A DNA stretch of 64,000 bases. Origin: an uncultured Lutibacter sp. (GTDB taxonomy: Bacteria; Bacteroidota; Bacteroidia; Flavobacteriales; Flavobacteriaceae). The notes beneath the pieces were generated by a model. The model was given only the letters and a program-made list of their open reading frames with translations, did not search any database and was not told the DNA's origin. Positions 35,848 through 46,103 of this stretch are shown piece after piece. Location: assembly GCF_947495725.1 (NCBI RefSeq), contig NZ_CANLZZ010000003.1, positions 124,001 to 188,000 on the forward strand, written 5' to 3'. The translations under genes and the position numbers were made by a program. Positions within the stretch are counted from its first letter, which is position 1; every line of letters begins with the position of its first letter.

Positions 35848-37089
35848 TTAATCATTTAATTCAAAGATAGTCAAACCACTTCTTAATTTAGGTTCTATAT
35901 AAGTACTTTTTGGTGGCATTTTTAAATTTTCATTTACAACAGCCTTTAATTGATTAATAGACGTTGGGAATAAACCAAAACCTACTTTGTATTTACCAGA
36001 TAATACTTCTTTTTTTAATTGAGTTTTACTATGTACAGCGGGCAAACATTTAATTCTAGAATCGGTTTTTAAATCTTCAATACCCAATATTGGTTTTAAA
36101 ATTGTTTTATGAATAATATGAGTATCTAAATCTGACAATGCATTATTTATAGGGTAATCTGTTTTTTTAAGATAAAGAGAATAATAATCACCGTCTAAAA
36201 ACATAGAAAAATGATGTTTCTTGGAGGGTTGGTATTTATTAGGGGTTCTATTTTCAATAATGTATAATTCTTCCAATTTTTTTAGAAATTCTTCTTCTGA
36301 ATATCCGTTTAAATCTGTAATCAATCTATCAAAAGAGGATATTTTAAGGTTGCTATCTGAAATTAAGTAACTCATAAAATAATTATAGTGTTCAGTTCCT
36401 GTATGATTTGGATTACTTTTTTTTCTTTTTTCAGCTAAATAATTTGAAGAAGCAGTTCTATGATGACCATCGGCTATATATAATGCATTAATTCTCGAAA
36501 ATTCTTTTTCTATATTTTTTATATCAAACTCATCATCAATAACCCAAAATTTGTGTAATCTTTTTGTGTGCGTATTAAATTCATATTCGGCTCTTTTTTC
36601 AGAATATCTCCTGTAAATTCTATTCAAATAATTATTCTCTGGATAGGTGAGTAGTACTGGTTCTGCATTAAAACCTGCCGTATCTAAATAATCACCAAAA
36701 AGTTCTTCTCTCCATTTTAAAGTATCTTCATGCTTTTTAATTATATTATTTTGATAGTCTTTAACATGTGTACAACCAATAATTCCCCAAAATACATCTC
36801 CTTTAAATGATTTTTCATGTAAATAAAACGATGGCTTTTTATCTTTTTTGTAGATTTTGTCATTTTTAAAATCGAGATATTTATCCCTAACTTGTTTAAA
36901 TAAATTTACACCAGTATCTTCAATATTTTGAGAATAACTTGGCTTAATAATATGTAAAAAAGAAAAAGGATTATATGATAAAACCGATTTTAATTCTTTT
37001 TTGGAGTAACTATCATACGATCTTGAAGTTGCCAAAGCAGCCTTATCTCTTGTTGGTCTTATTGCTTTAAAGGGTTTTACAATTGCCAT
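35848..37089 (-). CDS. DUF1015 family protein
   Basis: 413 residues. Motifs of DUF1015: IVKPFKAIRP at the start, YSKKELKSVLSYNPFSFLHI, the YIADGHHRTASSNYL loop, and FGLFPTSINQLKAV near the end. The family is often encoded beside serA and serC in Bacteroidota and many anaerobes; a role as SerA/serine-linked kinase has been shown only for archaeal relatives, so function here is not certain. The gene is 121 bases beyond serA, and a terminator between them suggests separate or partly read-through expression. Confidence 0.88.
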   Translation of the reverse strand: MAIVKPFKAIRPTRDKAALATSRSYDSYSKKELKSVLSYNPFSFLHIIKPSYSQNIEDTGVNLFKQVRDKYLDFKNDKIYKKDKKPSFYLHEKSFKGDVFWGIIGCTHVKDYQNNIIKKHEDTLKWREELFGDYLDTAGFNAEPVLLTYPENNYLNRIYRRYSEKRAEYEFNTHTKRLHKFWVIDDEFDIKNIEKEFSRINALYIADGHHRTASSNYLAEKRKKSNPNHTGTEHYNYFMSYLISDSNLKISSFDRLITDLNGYSEEEFLKKLEELYIIENRTPNKYQPSKKHHFSMFLDGDYYSLYLKKTDYPINNALSDLDTHIIHKTILKPILGIEDLKTDSRIKCLPAVHSKTQLKKEVLSGKYKVGFGLFPTSINQLKAVVNENLKMPPKSTYIEPKLRSGLTIFELND

Positions 37090-37159
37090 TACAAATTAAT
37101 TTATTTTATATATTTAATAATAAAACTACTCAAATATACTTATAAACTAAATTTAAAGC

Positions 37160-37189
37160 AAAAAAAAGGGTGTTATTTTAACACCCTTT
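37160..37189 (-). terminator. Terminator of the serC-serA unit
   Basis: On the minus strand AAAGGGTGTTA and TAACACCCTTT pair over 11 bp and run into TTTTTTT. It lies 22 bases past the serA stop. Confidence 0.85.
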
Positions 37190-37210
37190 CAATTTTGTAA
37201 TTAATTTAAA

Positions 37211-38161
37211 TTAGCTTAGAATCTCAATAATTTGAGAAGCAAGTTCGGTACCAATTCTATCTTGAGCTTCACCTGTTGCAGCTCCAATATGTGGAGTTAG
37301 TGATAAATCAGGATTCATCAATAATTGAATTTCTGGTGTTGGTTCATTTTCAAAAACATCTAAAGCTGCTTTTGCTATTTGTCCATTGGCTAAAGCAGCA
37401 ACTAATGCAACTTCATCAATTACTCCACCACGTGCAGCATTAACTAAACAAGCACTGTTCTTCATCATTTCAAATTCTTTTTTTGAAATTACATATTCGT
37501 CCTGTGCAGGCACGTGTAAACTAATAAAATCTGCTTGTTTTAAAACTTCTTCTTTTGAAATAGTGTTTATTTCGAAGAACAATGATTGTCCATCAAAAAA
37601 TTCTAGTTCTAAATTTACATTATCAATAAAAGGATCAAATGCAATTACATTCATTCCAAGTCCTAAACCTATTTTAGCTGTAGCTTGACCAATTCTTCCA
37701 AATCCAATTACTCCTAAAGTTTTTCCTTTTAATTCAACACCTTTAGCATATGCCTTTTTTAAATCTTTAAATTTCGAATCTCCTTCTAAAGGCATATTTC
37801 TATTAGATTCGTGTAAAAAACGAACCATTCCAAATAAATGAGCAAAAACCAATTCGGCAACAGAGTGAGAAGATGCAGCAGGTGTGTTTATTACACTAAT
37901 TCCTTTTCCTCTTGCATATTCTACATCAATATTATCCATTCCTACACCACCACGTCCTATAATTTTAATTGAAGGACAGCCATCAATAATATCTGTTCTT
38001 ACTTTTGTTGCACTTCTAACAAGTAAAACTGAAATTTCATTTGCATTAATGTGATTTACTAATTGATCCTGAGGAACAGTTGTTAAATCTACTTCAAAAC
38101 CAGCTGCTTCAAGTGCCTTTACACCACTTGCGGCCAATCCATCATTCGCTAATACTTTCAT
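37211..38161 (-). CDS. serA: D-3-phosphoglycerate dehydrogenase
   Basis: 316 residues, the short form without an ACT domain. NAD-binding GVIGFGRIGQA is near 150-160, the catalytic arginine in VNAARGGVIDE, and the E...H pair in FENEPTPE and LTPHIGAATGEAQ. It makes 3-phosphohydroxypyruvate, the first step of serine synthesis. Adjacent to serC, which performs the next step, so specificity is well supported compared with other D-2-hydroxyacid dehydrogenases. Lacks the regulatory domain that gives serine feedback in longer forms. Confidence 0.93.
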   Translation of the reverse strand: MKVLANDGLAASGVKALEAAGFEVDLTTVPQDQLVNHINANEISVLLVRSATKVRTDIIDGCPSIKIIGRGGVGMDNIDVEYARGKGISVINTPAASSHSVAELVFAHLFGMVRFLHESNRNMPLEGDSKFKDLKKAYAKGVELKGKTLGVIGFGRIGQATAKIGLGLGMNVIAFDPFIDNVNLELEFFDGQSLFFEINTISKEEVLKQADFISLHVPAQDEYVISKKEFEMMKNSACLVNAARGGVIDEVALVAALANGQIAKAALDVFENEPTPEIQLLMNPDLSLTPHIGAATGEAQDRIGTELASQIIEILS

Positions 38162-38186
38162 GTTATATTTTTTAATTTATTTTAGT

Positions 38187-39254
38187 TTAAATCTCTTTTT
38201 CAAGTTGTTGCATTGCATTAACTAAAACTTGAATACTTTCTTTAGGCATTGCATTGTAAATACTTGCTCTATAACCACCTACAGATCTATGACCCTTTAT
38301 TCCACTTACACCTGCAGCATTCCAAATTTTATCAAAGGCTTCTTTATGGTCGTCATTTGCCAAAGTAAAAGTAACGTTCATTGTAGAACGATCTTCTTTT
38401 TTTGCAAACCCATTAAATAATGGATTTTTATCTATTTCTTTGTATAAGATAGCCGCTTTTTCTTCGTTTAATTTTTCAATTGCAGCAACTCCACCTAAAT
38501 CTTTAAGCCATTGTAATGTTAACATAGAAACATAAACTGGAAAAACAGGAGGAGTATTAAACATACTTTCTGCTTTTATATGCGTTTGGTAATCTAACAT
38601 TGCAGGAATATTTCGTCCTGTTTTACCTAAAATTTCATCTTTTACAATAACTAAAGTTGTTCCTGCTGGTCCCATATTTTTTTGAGCACCGGCATAAACT
38701 AAATCAAATTTAGAGAAATCTAATTGTCGAGAAAAAATATCAGAACTCATATCGCAAACTAATAAACTATTGGTTTTTGGAAATTCTTTAAATTGAGTTC
38801 CATATATAGTATTGTTAGAAGTTATATGAATATAATCAACATCCGTAGGAACAGTATATTTTTTTGGAATATGGTTGTAAACTGATTCTTTTGATGAAGC
38901 AAAAATATCAACATCACCAAATCCTTTAGCTTCTTTAATTGCCTTGGCACTCCAAGCGCCAGTATCCATATAACCTGCTTTTCCGTTAACTTTCATTAAG
39001 TTATATGCTGTCATTAGAAATTCTAAACTAGCACCACCTTGTAAAAAAAGTACTGAATATCCTTCAGGTAAATTAAGTAATTCTTTTACTAAACCTCTTG
39101 CAGTTTCCATCACTTCAATAAATTCTTTACTTCGGTGAGATATTTCAATTAACGATAAGTTAATACCATTAAAATTTTCAATAGCTTCAGCAGCTTTTTT
39201 TAAAACTTCTTGTGGTAAAATACAAGGACCTGCACTAAAATTATGTTTTTTCAT
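38187..39254 (-). CDS. serC: 3-phosphoserine aminotransferase
   Basis: 355 residues. Starts KKHNFSAGPCILPQEVL, a hallmark of SerC; PLP lysine in YAGAQKNMGPAG; C-terminal GHRSVGGYRASIYNAMP. Transfers the amino group from glutamate to 3-phosphohydroxypyruvate. 25 bases ahead of serA on the same transcript and after the acyl-CoA reductase. Confidence 0.97.
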   Translation of the reverse strand: MKKHNFSAGPCILPQEVLKKAAEAIENFNGINLSLIEISHRSKEFIEVMETARGLVKELLNLPEGYSVLFLQGGASLEFLMTAYNLMKVNGKAGYMDTGAWSAKAIKEAKGFGDVDIFASSKESVYNHIPKKYTVPTDVDYIHITSNNTIYGTQFKEFPKTNSLLVCDMSSDIFSRQLDFSKFDLVYAGAQKNMGPAGTTLVIVKDEILGKTGRNIPAMLDYQTHIKAESMFNTPPVFPVYVSMLTLQWLKDLGGVAAIEKLNEEKAAILYKEIDKNPLFNGFAKKEDRSTMNVTFTLANDDHKEAFDKIWNAAGVSGIKGHRSVGGYRASIYNAMPKESIQVLVNAMQQLEKEI

Positions 39255-39336
39255 TTTATATTATAATATGAGTTTAGTTCGCACAAATTTCGGTAAAAAA
39301 AGATTATTTATGGCAATAATATTTACAAAAAAAGTA

Positions 39337-40398
39337 TTATAATTTTAGTAAAAATTCAAATGTATCTACATTATCGGGATAATCCCATAATTTGGGCTGT
39401 TGAGTTTTACCTAGTTTTACGAAATCTACAACGTTTTCGTTACACGCAATACATTGAATTTGTTCTCTTTCGGATTTTAGCTTTAACATTAAACTATCAA
39501 ATGAGTTGTAATATTCATAAAAGAGCGTTGCAATAGGTGAAGCATAATTTTTATCTTCTTTTAACATTATAAATCCATTCTCCAGCACTTTAAATAAACT
39601 CATTATATATACTGCTTTGTTATAGTCGTAATTGTTTTCGTATTTTTTGTAATTAATTATATCATTGTATTTATATAAAGCATTAAATAGCAAATCAAAA
39701 TTATAATTTTCAGGAACAAATATTTTTGAAACACTTCTGCATCCTAATCCAAAATATTGAAAAATATCTTCACCCAGGCTTTCCAGCTCTTCTTTAGATT
39801 CTTTACCTGTTAAAATAGCAACAGAATTTCTGTTTTTTCTTATTATAGAAGGGTATTTTCCAAAATAATGCTCAAAATAACGAGCTGTATTATTACTTCC
39901 TGTGGCAATAACAGCATCAAAGTCTTCTAATTTACTTTCAGTAAATATTATTCTATTTTTAAATGCAATATTTTGGTGTTCTAAAAACTTTGCAATTAAT
40001 GGTAAAAAATGCTTATCGTTTGAGCTTTGTTTAACAATAGCTTTATTACCACTTATTAGCACACATAAAAAATCGTGAAAACCCACTAAAGGAATGTTTC
40101 CTGCCATTATTATAGCAATTATTTTAAAATTATTAGTTTCCAAAATTGAGTATTTAGAAATCCATTTATTTAAATTATCACTAGTTAGGGCTTCGCTCCA
40201 ACTTTCAAAAGCTTTTAAAACATTGTTCTTTGTAAACCAGCCATTAAATTCAGCTGCTCTATCAATTTGCATTTTAAATGCATCAAAAAAAAGAGAATTA
40301 AACTCAGAATTATCTTTTTTAATAATTCCTTTAGTTGTAAACTGATTAAAAAATTGACCAAGTTTTACAAATGATTCAATGCGTTGCTCTAAATTCAT
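39337..40398 (-). CDS. Acyl-CoA reductase (LuxC-like)
   Basis: 353 residues from ATG at 40398 (MNLEQRIESFVKLGQFFNQF); an upstream in-frame start adds 17 residues that do not resemble the family. Aldehyde-dehydrogenase-like fold of the LuxC group: IIAIIMAGNIPLVGFHDFLC (read in part), GNKAIVKQSSNDKHF, and YFGLGCRSVSKIFVP with the expected catalytic cysteine. Standing next to serC-serA is usual for Bacteroidota; the in vivo substrate is not known. The ferredoxin gene often found divergently next to this gene is missing here. Confidence 0.85.
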   Translation of the reverse strand: MNLEQRIESFVKLGQFFNQFTTKGIIKKDNSEFNSLFFDAFKMQIDRAAEFNGWFTKNNVLKAFESWSEALTSDNLNKWISKYSILETNNFKIIAIIMAGNIPLVGFHDFLCVLISGNKAIVKQSSNDKHFLPLIAKFLEHQNIAFKNRIIFTESKLEDFDAVIATGSNNTARYFEHYFGKYPSIIRKNRNSVAILTGKESKEELESLGEDIFQYFGLGCRSVSKIFVPENYNFDLLFNALYKYNDIINYKKYENNYDYNKAVYIMSLFKVLENGFIMLKEDKNYASPIATLFYEYYNSFDSLMLKLKSEREQIQCIACNENVVDFVKLGKTQQPKLWDYPDNVDTFEFLLKL

Positions 40399-40575
40399 TT
40401 TATTATTTCTTTTATTAATGCAAAAATAACTTAAAAAATAGGATAGCAATAAGAATAGGTAATGAATGTAAAATTTGAGGTTTTTGGAAAGGTTTAAGTT
40501 TAAATATAAATTACATGATGCAAATTTTGAGTAATTTCTTATATTCGCAATGAACTAACTAAAACTAAGTAAAAT

Positions 40576-41877
40576 ATGAAAAAGATTTTCACTTTTATTG
40601 CATTATTTTTTTGTTTAACGTCAATTTACTCGCAAAGTAAAATTACTCTTACTGCAAATTATCCCGATGCGACTTTTTATAAAGTTGTTGGAAATGAAAT
40701 TATTAGGCCTGCTTTAGGGGCAGGAGTTATTGTTCTAAAGCTCGAAAAAAAGGAATTAAATAAAATCATATTAGTTAAAGAAGGCTTTCAAAGTGTTATA
40801 AAGCAGTTTCCTAGAACAAATAAATGGCCTAAAGAAGTTCAGGTTAATATTGAAAATAGGGTTGTTGATGTAAGTGTTGAACCTTATGATGCTGGAATTT
40901 ATGTTGATGGGCAATTAGCAGGTAATAAAACACATAAATTAATTATTAAAAAAGATGCTAGTTTAACAGTAGAAGTTAAAAAGAAAGGTTATAAAACTGA
41001 ATCAAAAATATTTTCCAATAAAATTGGAAAAGAGACACCTTTAACTTCAAGTATTGTTTTAAAAGATAAAATTGTGCAAATTAAGGCTTCACCTGTTAAT
41101 TCTGAAATATTTGTAAATAAAATATCGCAAGGAATTGGATCAGCAGAAGTTGTAATTCCGCAAGACGAATGTGTATTTGTTCAAGTAAAAAAAGACGGTT
41201 ATATTGGTGACGAAAAGGTATTTTGTAATAAAGAAATGGATGTAGATCCTCCATTAAATTATCAATTCAAATTAACTGATAGGTTGGTAAAAATTGAAAG
41301 TTCACCTGATGATTCAGAGATTTTTGTGGATGGAAAGGTGGTAGGAGTTGGATCTTATGATTTAAAGGTTTCTAGCGATAATTGTGTTGAAGTAATTTCT
41401 GCTAAGGAAGGTTATTTAAGTGTTAAAAAGAATTATTGTAACTCAAAAGATTATCAAGAGCCACCATTGAGAGATCATATAGAATTAAAAATTGACGAAG
41501 CTCATCGCCAATCTATTTCAACAGATTTAGCAAATGTAAATTTTACAATAGTTGTAAATCCTGAAATTCAAGAGATTGATGCCTGGAAGTTATTAGGTTC
41601 AATTGTTACTACAGAATTTGATGTTTTAGAAGTGATAGATAAAGAAACTGGTTATATGAGAACTGCATGGCAAGTTCAAGGTTTTGATGGAAGCACAATA
41701 CGAACTAGGATAATAGTTAAATTGGGAGATTCTAATCCTTTAAAATACGTGATGAAAATAAGTAGTGAAAGAGCTGAAGGTTCGGTAAGTGTTAAAGATG
41801 ATCAAGAATTTGAAGAGTGGAGCAGAATTTTGAAGAAATATAAAAATGTAATTGAAGAGGCTCAATCTAGGTTGTAA
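40576..41877 (+). CDS. Secreted PEGA-like repeat protein
   Basis: 433 residues with signal peptide 1-19 (ends IYSQ). Three recognisable PEGA-like repeats of about 70 residues follow: units starting VVDVSVEPYDAGIYVDGQ, IVQIKASPVNSEIFVNKIS and LVKIESSPDDSEIFVDGK, with a degenerate copy before them. The second and third repeats each hold a Cys pair (DEC...FCN and DNC...YCN) that could form a disulfide within the repeat. The last 115 residues are a different alpha-beta domain. Surface or periplasmic, role unknown. Single gene. Confidence 0.75.
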   Translation: MKKIFTFIALFFCLTSIYSQSKITLTANYPDATFYKVVGNEIIRPALGAGVIVLKLEKKELNKIILVKEGFQSVIKQFPRTNKWPKEVQVNIENRVVDVSVEPYDAGIYVDGQLAGNKTHKLIIKKDASLTVEVKKKGYKTESKIFSNKIGKETPLTSSIVLKDKIVQIKASPVNSEIFVNKISQGIGSAEVVIPQDECVFVQVKKDGYIGDEKVFCNKEMDVDPPLNYQFKLTDRLVKIESSPDDSEIFVDGKVVGVGSYDLKVSSDNCVEVISAKEGYLSVKKNYCNSKDYQEPPLRDHIELKIDEAHRQSISTDLANVNFTIVVNPEIQEIDAWKLLGSIVTTEFDVLEVIDKETGYMRTAWQVQGFDGSTIRTRIIVKLGDSNPLKYVMKISSERAEGSVSVKDDQEFEEWSRILKKYKNVIEEAQSRL

Positions 41878-42045
41878 TAATTCAATTAATTAATATTAAA
41901 AAATCATGTTATTTACAATTAAATAGGGAATATTTAACGAGGGAAAACCAATATTTTTGAAAGTTTAAAAAAAATAATTTTAAAAAGAGATTTCTTTTAA
42001 TATTTATATTTTAAAAATCCATTTAAATTTAAGAAAACTAAATAC

Positions 42046-42053
42046 TATATTTG
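42046..42053 (+). promoter_or_regulatory. ychF: -7 element of ychF
   Basis: TATATTTG followed by CAGCGC, a classic flavobacterial -7 region, 20 bases ahead of the ychF ATG at 42074. TTTA stands where TTTG would be expected at -33. Confidence 0.6.
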
Positions 42054-42073
42054 CAGCGCTAAAAAATAAAAAT

Positions 42074-43168
42074 ATGAAGGCTGGAATTGTAGGATTACCA
42101 AATGTAGGAAAATCAACATTATTTAATTGTTTATCAAACGCAAAAGCACAAAGTGCAAATTTTCCATTTTGTACAATAGAACCAAACGTAGGTGTTGTAA
42201 ATGTTCCGGATAGTAGAATTGCAAAGCTAGAAGAACTTGTAAAACCAGAGAGAGTTCAAATGGCAACAGTTGATATTGTTGATATTGCAGGTTTAGTGCG
42301 TGGAGCAAGTAAAGGAGAAGGGTTAGGAAATCAATTTTTAGCAAATATACGAGAAACGGATGCAATTATACATGTAGTTCGTTGTTTTGACAACGATAAT
42401 ATAGTTCACGTAGACGCAACTGTAGATCCTGTTAGAGATAAAGAAACAATTGACATAGAGTTACAACTAAAAGACTTTGAAACCTTAGAAAAGAAATTAG
42501 AGCGTGTTAAAAAAACGGCTCGTACAGGGAATAAAGACGCGCAAAAAGAATTAGACGTATTATTAAAAGTAAAAGAAGGTTTAGAGGCGGCAATTTCAGT
42601 AAGAGCTATCGAATTTACCGAAAAAGAGCGTGAAGAATATATTAAACCAATGCAATTTATTACTGATAAACCGGTGTTGTATGTATGTAATGTTGATGAA
42701 AATTCAGCAGTAGATGGAAATAGCTATGTTGATGCTTTAAAAAATGCTGTAAAGGATGAAAATGCAGAAGTTATAGTTTTAGCAGTTGGAGTAGAAGCTG
42801 ATATTACAGAGTTGGAATCTTTTGAAGAACGTCAAATGTTTTTAGAAGATTTAGGGTTAACAGAACCTGGCTCATCTGTATTGATTAGAGCAGCTTATAA
42901 ACTATTAAACCAACAAACATATTTTACTGCTGGAGTTAAAGAAGTTCGCGCTTGGACTATTAATATTGGTGATACGGCTCCACAAGCGGCAGGAGTAATT
43001 CATACAGATTTTGAAAAAGGGTTTATTCGTGCTGAAGTAATTGCTTACAATGATTTTGTTTCATATGGAAGTGAAGCCAAAGTTAAAGAAGCTGGTAAAA
43101 TGAGAGTAGAAGGAAAAGAATATATTGTAAAAGACGGTGATGTTATGCATTTTAGATTTAACGTTTAA
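42074..43168 (+). CDS. ychF: Redox-responsive ATPase/GTPase YchF
   Basis: 364 residues, normal for the OBG-family protein YchF. G1 GLPNVGKST, G3 DIAGLVRGASKGEGLGNQFL, and NVDE in the place of NKxD, which is the basis for ATP preference in this family. C-terminal TGS domain with AWTINIGDTAPQAAGVIHTDFEKGFIRAE (read in two parts). Ribosome-associated stress protein. Single gene. Confidence 0.97.
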   Translation: MKAGIVGLPNVGKSTLFNCLSNAKAQSANFPFCTIEPNVGVVNVPDSRIAKLEELVKPERVQMATVDIVDIAGLVRGASKGEGLGNQFLANIRETDAIIHVVRCFDNDNIVHVDATVDPVRDKETIDIELQLKDFETLEKKLERVKKTARTGNKDAQKELDVLLKVKEGLEAAISVRAIEFTEKEREEYIKPMQFITDKPVLYVCNVDENSAVDGNSYVDALKNAVKDENAEVIVLAVGVEADITELESFEERQMFLEDLGLTEPGSSVLIRAAYKLLNQQTYFTAGVKEVRAWTINIGDTAPQAAGVIHTDFEKGFIRAEVIAYNDFVSYGSEAKVKEAGKMRVEGKEYIVKDGDVMHFRFNV

Positions 43169-43226
43169 CTACTACTGAACATCGTATTTTTTTTAATTAT
43201 TTAAGTAATCAATAAAATCATCTGCT

Positions 43227-43234
43227 TAAGTTTG
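43227..43234 (+). promoter_or_regulatory. Candidate -7 element of the EamA transporter gene
   Basis: TAAGTTTG ends four bases before the ATG, the same spacing as at rny and the M14 peptidase, suggesting a leaderless message. No matching TTTG is visible at -33. Confidence 0.4.
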
Positions 43235-43238
43235 ACAG

Positions 43239-44150
43239 ATGAATTTTTCAAAATCTATTAATTCTGGGGTTTTAATTGGTATTGTTGGGATTGTATTATT
43301 TTCGGCAAAAGCAATTATGGTAAAATTAGCTTATCAATATAATGTAAGTGCTGTACATTTACTATTATTTAGAATGCTGTTTTCTTTCCCGTTTTATTTA
43401 GCTATTGCGTTTTATGTAAAACCTCAAAATCCAGAAAATATTAAAAGAACAGATTATTTATGGATAATTTTGTTTGGGTTTATTGGCTATTATTTAGCAA
43501 GCTATTTCGATTTTGTTGGTTTAATTTATATAAAAGCTGGTTTGGAACGTGTAATTTTATTTGTGTATCCAACATTGGTACTTGTTATTTCCAAATTATT
43601 TTTAAAAACAAAAATTTCAGGGAAACAAATATTCGCTATTTTAGTAACATATTTAGGAGTTGTTATTACTTTTTGGGGCGAAATTCAATTTAATAATAAT
43701 GGCGTAATTTTAGGTGGCTTTTTTATATTTTTAAGTGCGTTAACCTATGCTTCATATTTGGTTGGTAGTGGTTGGTTAATTCCAAAGTTTGGAGTAATGC
43801 CTTTTACTTCTTATGCCATGATAGTTTCAACAATTTGTGTAATTATTCATTATGTAATTGTGGATAGGGGAAATATATATAACTACTCATTTGAAGTTTA
43901 TTTTTTAGGGTTTTTAATGGCTATTTTTTCAACCTTAATACCATCATTTTTAGTGTCGTTAGCTATTAAAAAATTAGGAGCTTCAAATTTTTCAATATTA
44001 GGAAGTCTAGGGCCAATTTCAACAATACTATTAGCTTATTTTATTTTGAATGAAAGATTGTCTTATTTACAGCTTTTAGGAAGTGCTATTGTTATTATTG
44101 GAGTAAGCGTAGTATCAATTAAAAAAAGAAAGTTGTTTTTTAAAAAATAA
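43239..44150 (+). CDS. EamA (DMT) family transporter
   Basis: 303 residues, ten membrane helices in two repeated EamA halves. Markers are FSAKAIMVKLAYQYNVSAVH, the ERVILFVYPTLVLVISKLFL stretch at the end of the first half, and LGPISTILLAYFILNERLSYLQLLGSAIVI at the end of the second (read in part). Drug/metabolite transporter superfamily, substrate not predictable. Lies between ychF and parE, independent of both. Confidence 0.9.
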   Translation: MNFSKSINSGVLIGIVGIVLFSAKAIMVKLAYQYNVSAVHLLLFRMLFSFPFYLAIAFYVKPQNPENIKRTDYLWIILFGFIGYYLASYFDFVGLIYIKAGLERVILFVYPTLVLVISKLFLKTKISGKQIFAILVTYLGVVITFWGEIQFNNNGVILGGFFIFLSALTYASYLVGSGWLIPKFGVMPFTSYAMIVSTICVIIHYVIVDRGNIYNYSFEVYFLGFLMAIFSTLIPSFLVSLAIKKLGASNFSILGSLGPISTILLAYFILNERLSYLQLLGSAIVIIGVSVVSIKKRKLFFKK

Positions 44151-44245
44151 TCATTCAAATCAGTTGAAAGATTTTATCAGACTTTTTTGCCTTTTTTATA
44201 TCAAAATGGTACATTAGCAATTCTTCAAGAATTTTTAAAATATTA

Positions 44246-46102
44246 ATGGCAGAACAAACTAAATACACGGAGGATAATATACGCTCTTTAGATTGGAAAG
44301 AGCATATTAGAATGCGTCCAGGAATGTACATTGGGAAATTAGGTGATGGATCATCACCAGATGATGGAATTTACATTTTAATTAAAGAGGTTTTAGACAA
44401 TTCTATTGACGAATACGTTATGGGAGCTGGTAAAACTATTGAAGTCTCTGTAAAAGGCGAAACTGTAACTGTTAGAGATTATGGGCGTGGTATTCCACTA
44501 GGTAAAGTAGTTGATGTTGTTTCTAAAATGAATACGGGAGGAAAGTACGACTCACGTGCTTTTAAAAAATCTGTAGGTTTAAATGGTGTTGGTACAAAGG
44601 CAGTTAATGCTTTATCGTCTTATTTTAGAGTTCAATCCGTAAGAGAAGGGGAAACCGCATTTGCCGAGTTTTCGGCAGGAAATATTACTCTTGAAGAAAA
44701 AGCACAACCTTCTTCTTTACGAAAAGGAACCAAAGTAGTTTTTGTTCCAGATTCAAGCATATTTACAAAATTCAAATATAGAAGTGAATATATTGTAAAA
44801 ATGATTAAAAATTATGTGTACCTAAACCCAGGTTTAACCATAATTTTTAATGGTGAAAAATATTTTTCGGAAAATGGTTTAAAAGATTTATTAGAAGAAA
44901 ACATTGCTGATGAGTTTATGCTTTTTCCAATAATTCATTTAAAAGGAGAAGATATTGAAGTTGCTTTAACTTATAGTAAAGCACAATATAGCGAAGAATA
45001 TCACTCGTTTGTTAACGGACAACATACAACTCAAGGAGGTACACATCAAAATGCATTTAGAGAGGCAATTGTAAAAACAATTAGAGAATACTTTGGTAAA
45101 AATTATGAAGCTTCAGATATTAGAAAATCAATAGTTTCGGCAATTAGCGTTAAAGTAATGGAGCCTGTTTTTGAAAGTCAAACAAAAACAAAACTGGGTT
45201 CTACAGAAATGGGAGGAGAATTACCAACCGTTAGAACATTTATATCCGACTTTGTTAAAACTAAGCTAGATAATTATTTACATAAAAATCCAGACACTGC
45301 AGAAAAAATTCAGAAGAAAATATTACAAGCTGAAAAGGAACGTAAAGATTTATCTGGAATTAGGAAATTAGCACGAGAACGTGCAAAAAAAGCCAATCTG
45401 CACAATAAAAAATTACGTGATTGTCGTGTTCATTTAAATGATTTAAAAAAAGATAATCGCTTAGAAAGTTCACTATTCATAACAGAGGGAGATTCAGCAA
45501 GTGGGTCAATAACAAAATCGAGAGATGTTAATACTCAAGCTGTTTTTAGTTTACGTGGTAAACCGCTGAATTCTTTTAACATGAGTAAAAAAATTGTGTA
45601 TGAAAATGAAGAGTTTAACTTGTTACAAGCTGCTTTAAATATTGAAGATGGTTTAGAAAACTTACGTTACAACAATATTATTATTGCAACCGATGCGGAT
45701 GTAGATGGTATGCACATAAGGTTATTGTTAATTACATTCTTTTTACAATTTTTCCCTGAATTAATTAAAGAAGGACATTTGTTTATTTTAGATACACCGT
45801 TATTTAGAGTGCGTGATAAAAAGCAAACGTTTTATTGTTATTCTGATGAAGAAAAACAAAATGCAATTAATTCATTAAGAGGGAAACCGGAAATAACCCG
45901 ATTTAAAGGTTTAGGTGAAATTTCACCCGACGAATTTGTACACTTTATAGGTGGTGATATTCGCCTAGATCCAGTTATGTTAGATAAAGAAATGCCTATT
46001 GAAAAAATGTTAGAATTTTACATGGGGAAAAATACTCCTGATAGACAAAAATTTATTATAGAAAATTTAAAAGTTGAACTTGATATAGTAGAAGAAGTTT
46101 AA
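44246..46102 (+). CDS. parE: DNA topoisomerase IV subunit B
   Basis: 618 residues. GHKL ATPase with N-box [16 protein letters not shown] and [14 protein letters not shown], a transducer domain, and TOPRIM motifs [12 protein letters not shown] and [15 protein letters not shown]. Length fits ParE, shorter than GyrB forms with insertions; adjacency to the GyrA-like gene two bases downstream supports a ParE/ParC pair. Decatenates replicated chromosomes. Confidence 0.95.
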   Translation: MAEQTKYTEDNIRSLDWKEHIRMRPGMYIGKLGDGSSPDDGIYILIKEVLDNSIDEYVMGAGKTIEVSVKGETVTVRDYGRGIPLGKVVDVVSKMNTGGKYDSRAFKKSVGLNGVGTKAVNALSSYFRVQSVREGETAFAEFSAGNITLEEKAQPSSLRKGTKVVFVPDSSIFTKFKYRSEYIVKMIKNYVYLNPGLTIIFNGEKYFSENGLKDLLEENIADEFMLFPIIHLKGEDIEVALTYSKAQYSEEYHSFVNGQHTTQGGTHQNAFREAIVKTIREYFGKNYEASDIRKSIVSAISVKVMEPVFESQTKTKLGSTEMGGELPTVRTFISDFVKTKLDNYLHKNPDTAEKIQKKILQAEKERKDLSGIRKLARERAKKANLHNKKLRDCRVHLNDLKKDNRLESSLFITEGDSASGSITKSRDVNTQAVFSLRGKPLNSFNMSKKIVYENEEFNLLQAALNIEDGLENLRYNNIIIATDADVDGMHIRLLLITFFLQFFPELIKEGHLFILDTPLFRVRDKKQTFYCYSDEEKQNAINSLRGKPEITRFKGLGEISPDEFVHFIGGDIRLDPVMLDKEMPIEKMLEFYMGKNTPDRQKFIIENLKVELDIVEEV

Positions 46103-46103
46103 A

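Noticed and set aside
39337-40398. Bioluminescence (lux) locus because of the LuxC-like gene
   Set aside because: No luxA, luxB, luxD or luxE nearby; LuxC-like reductases beside serC-serA are usual in this phylum.
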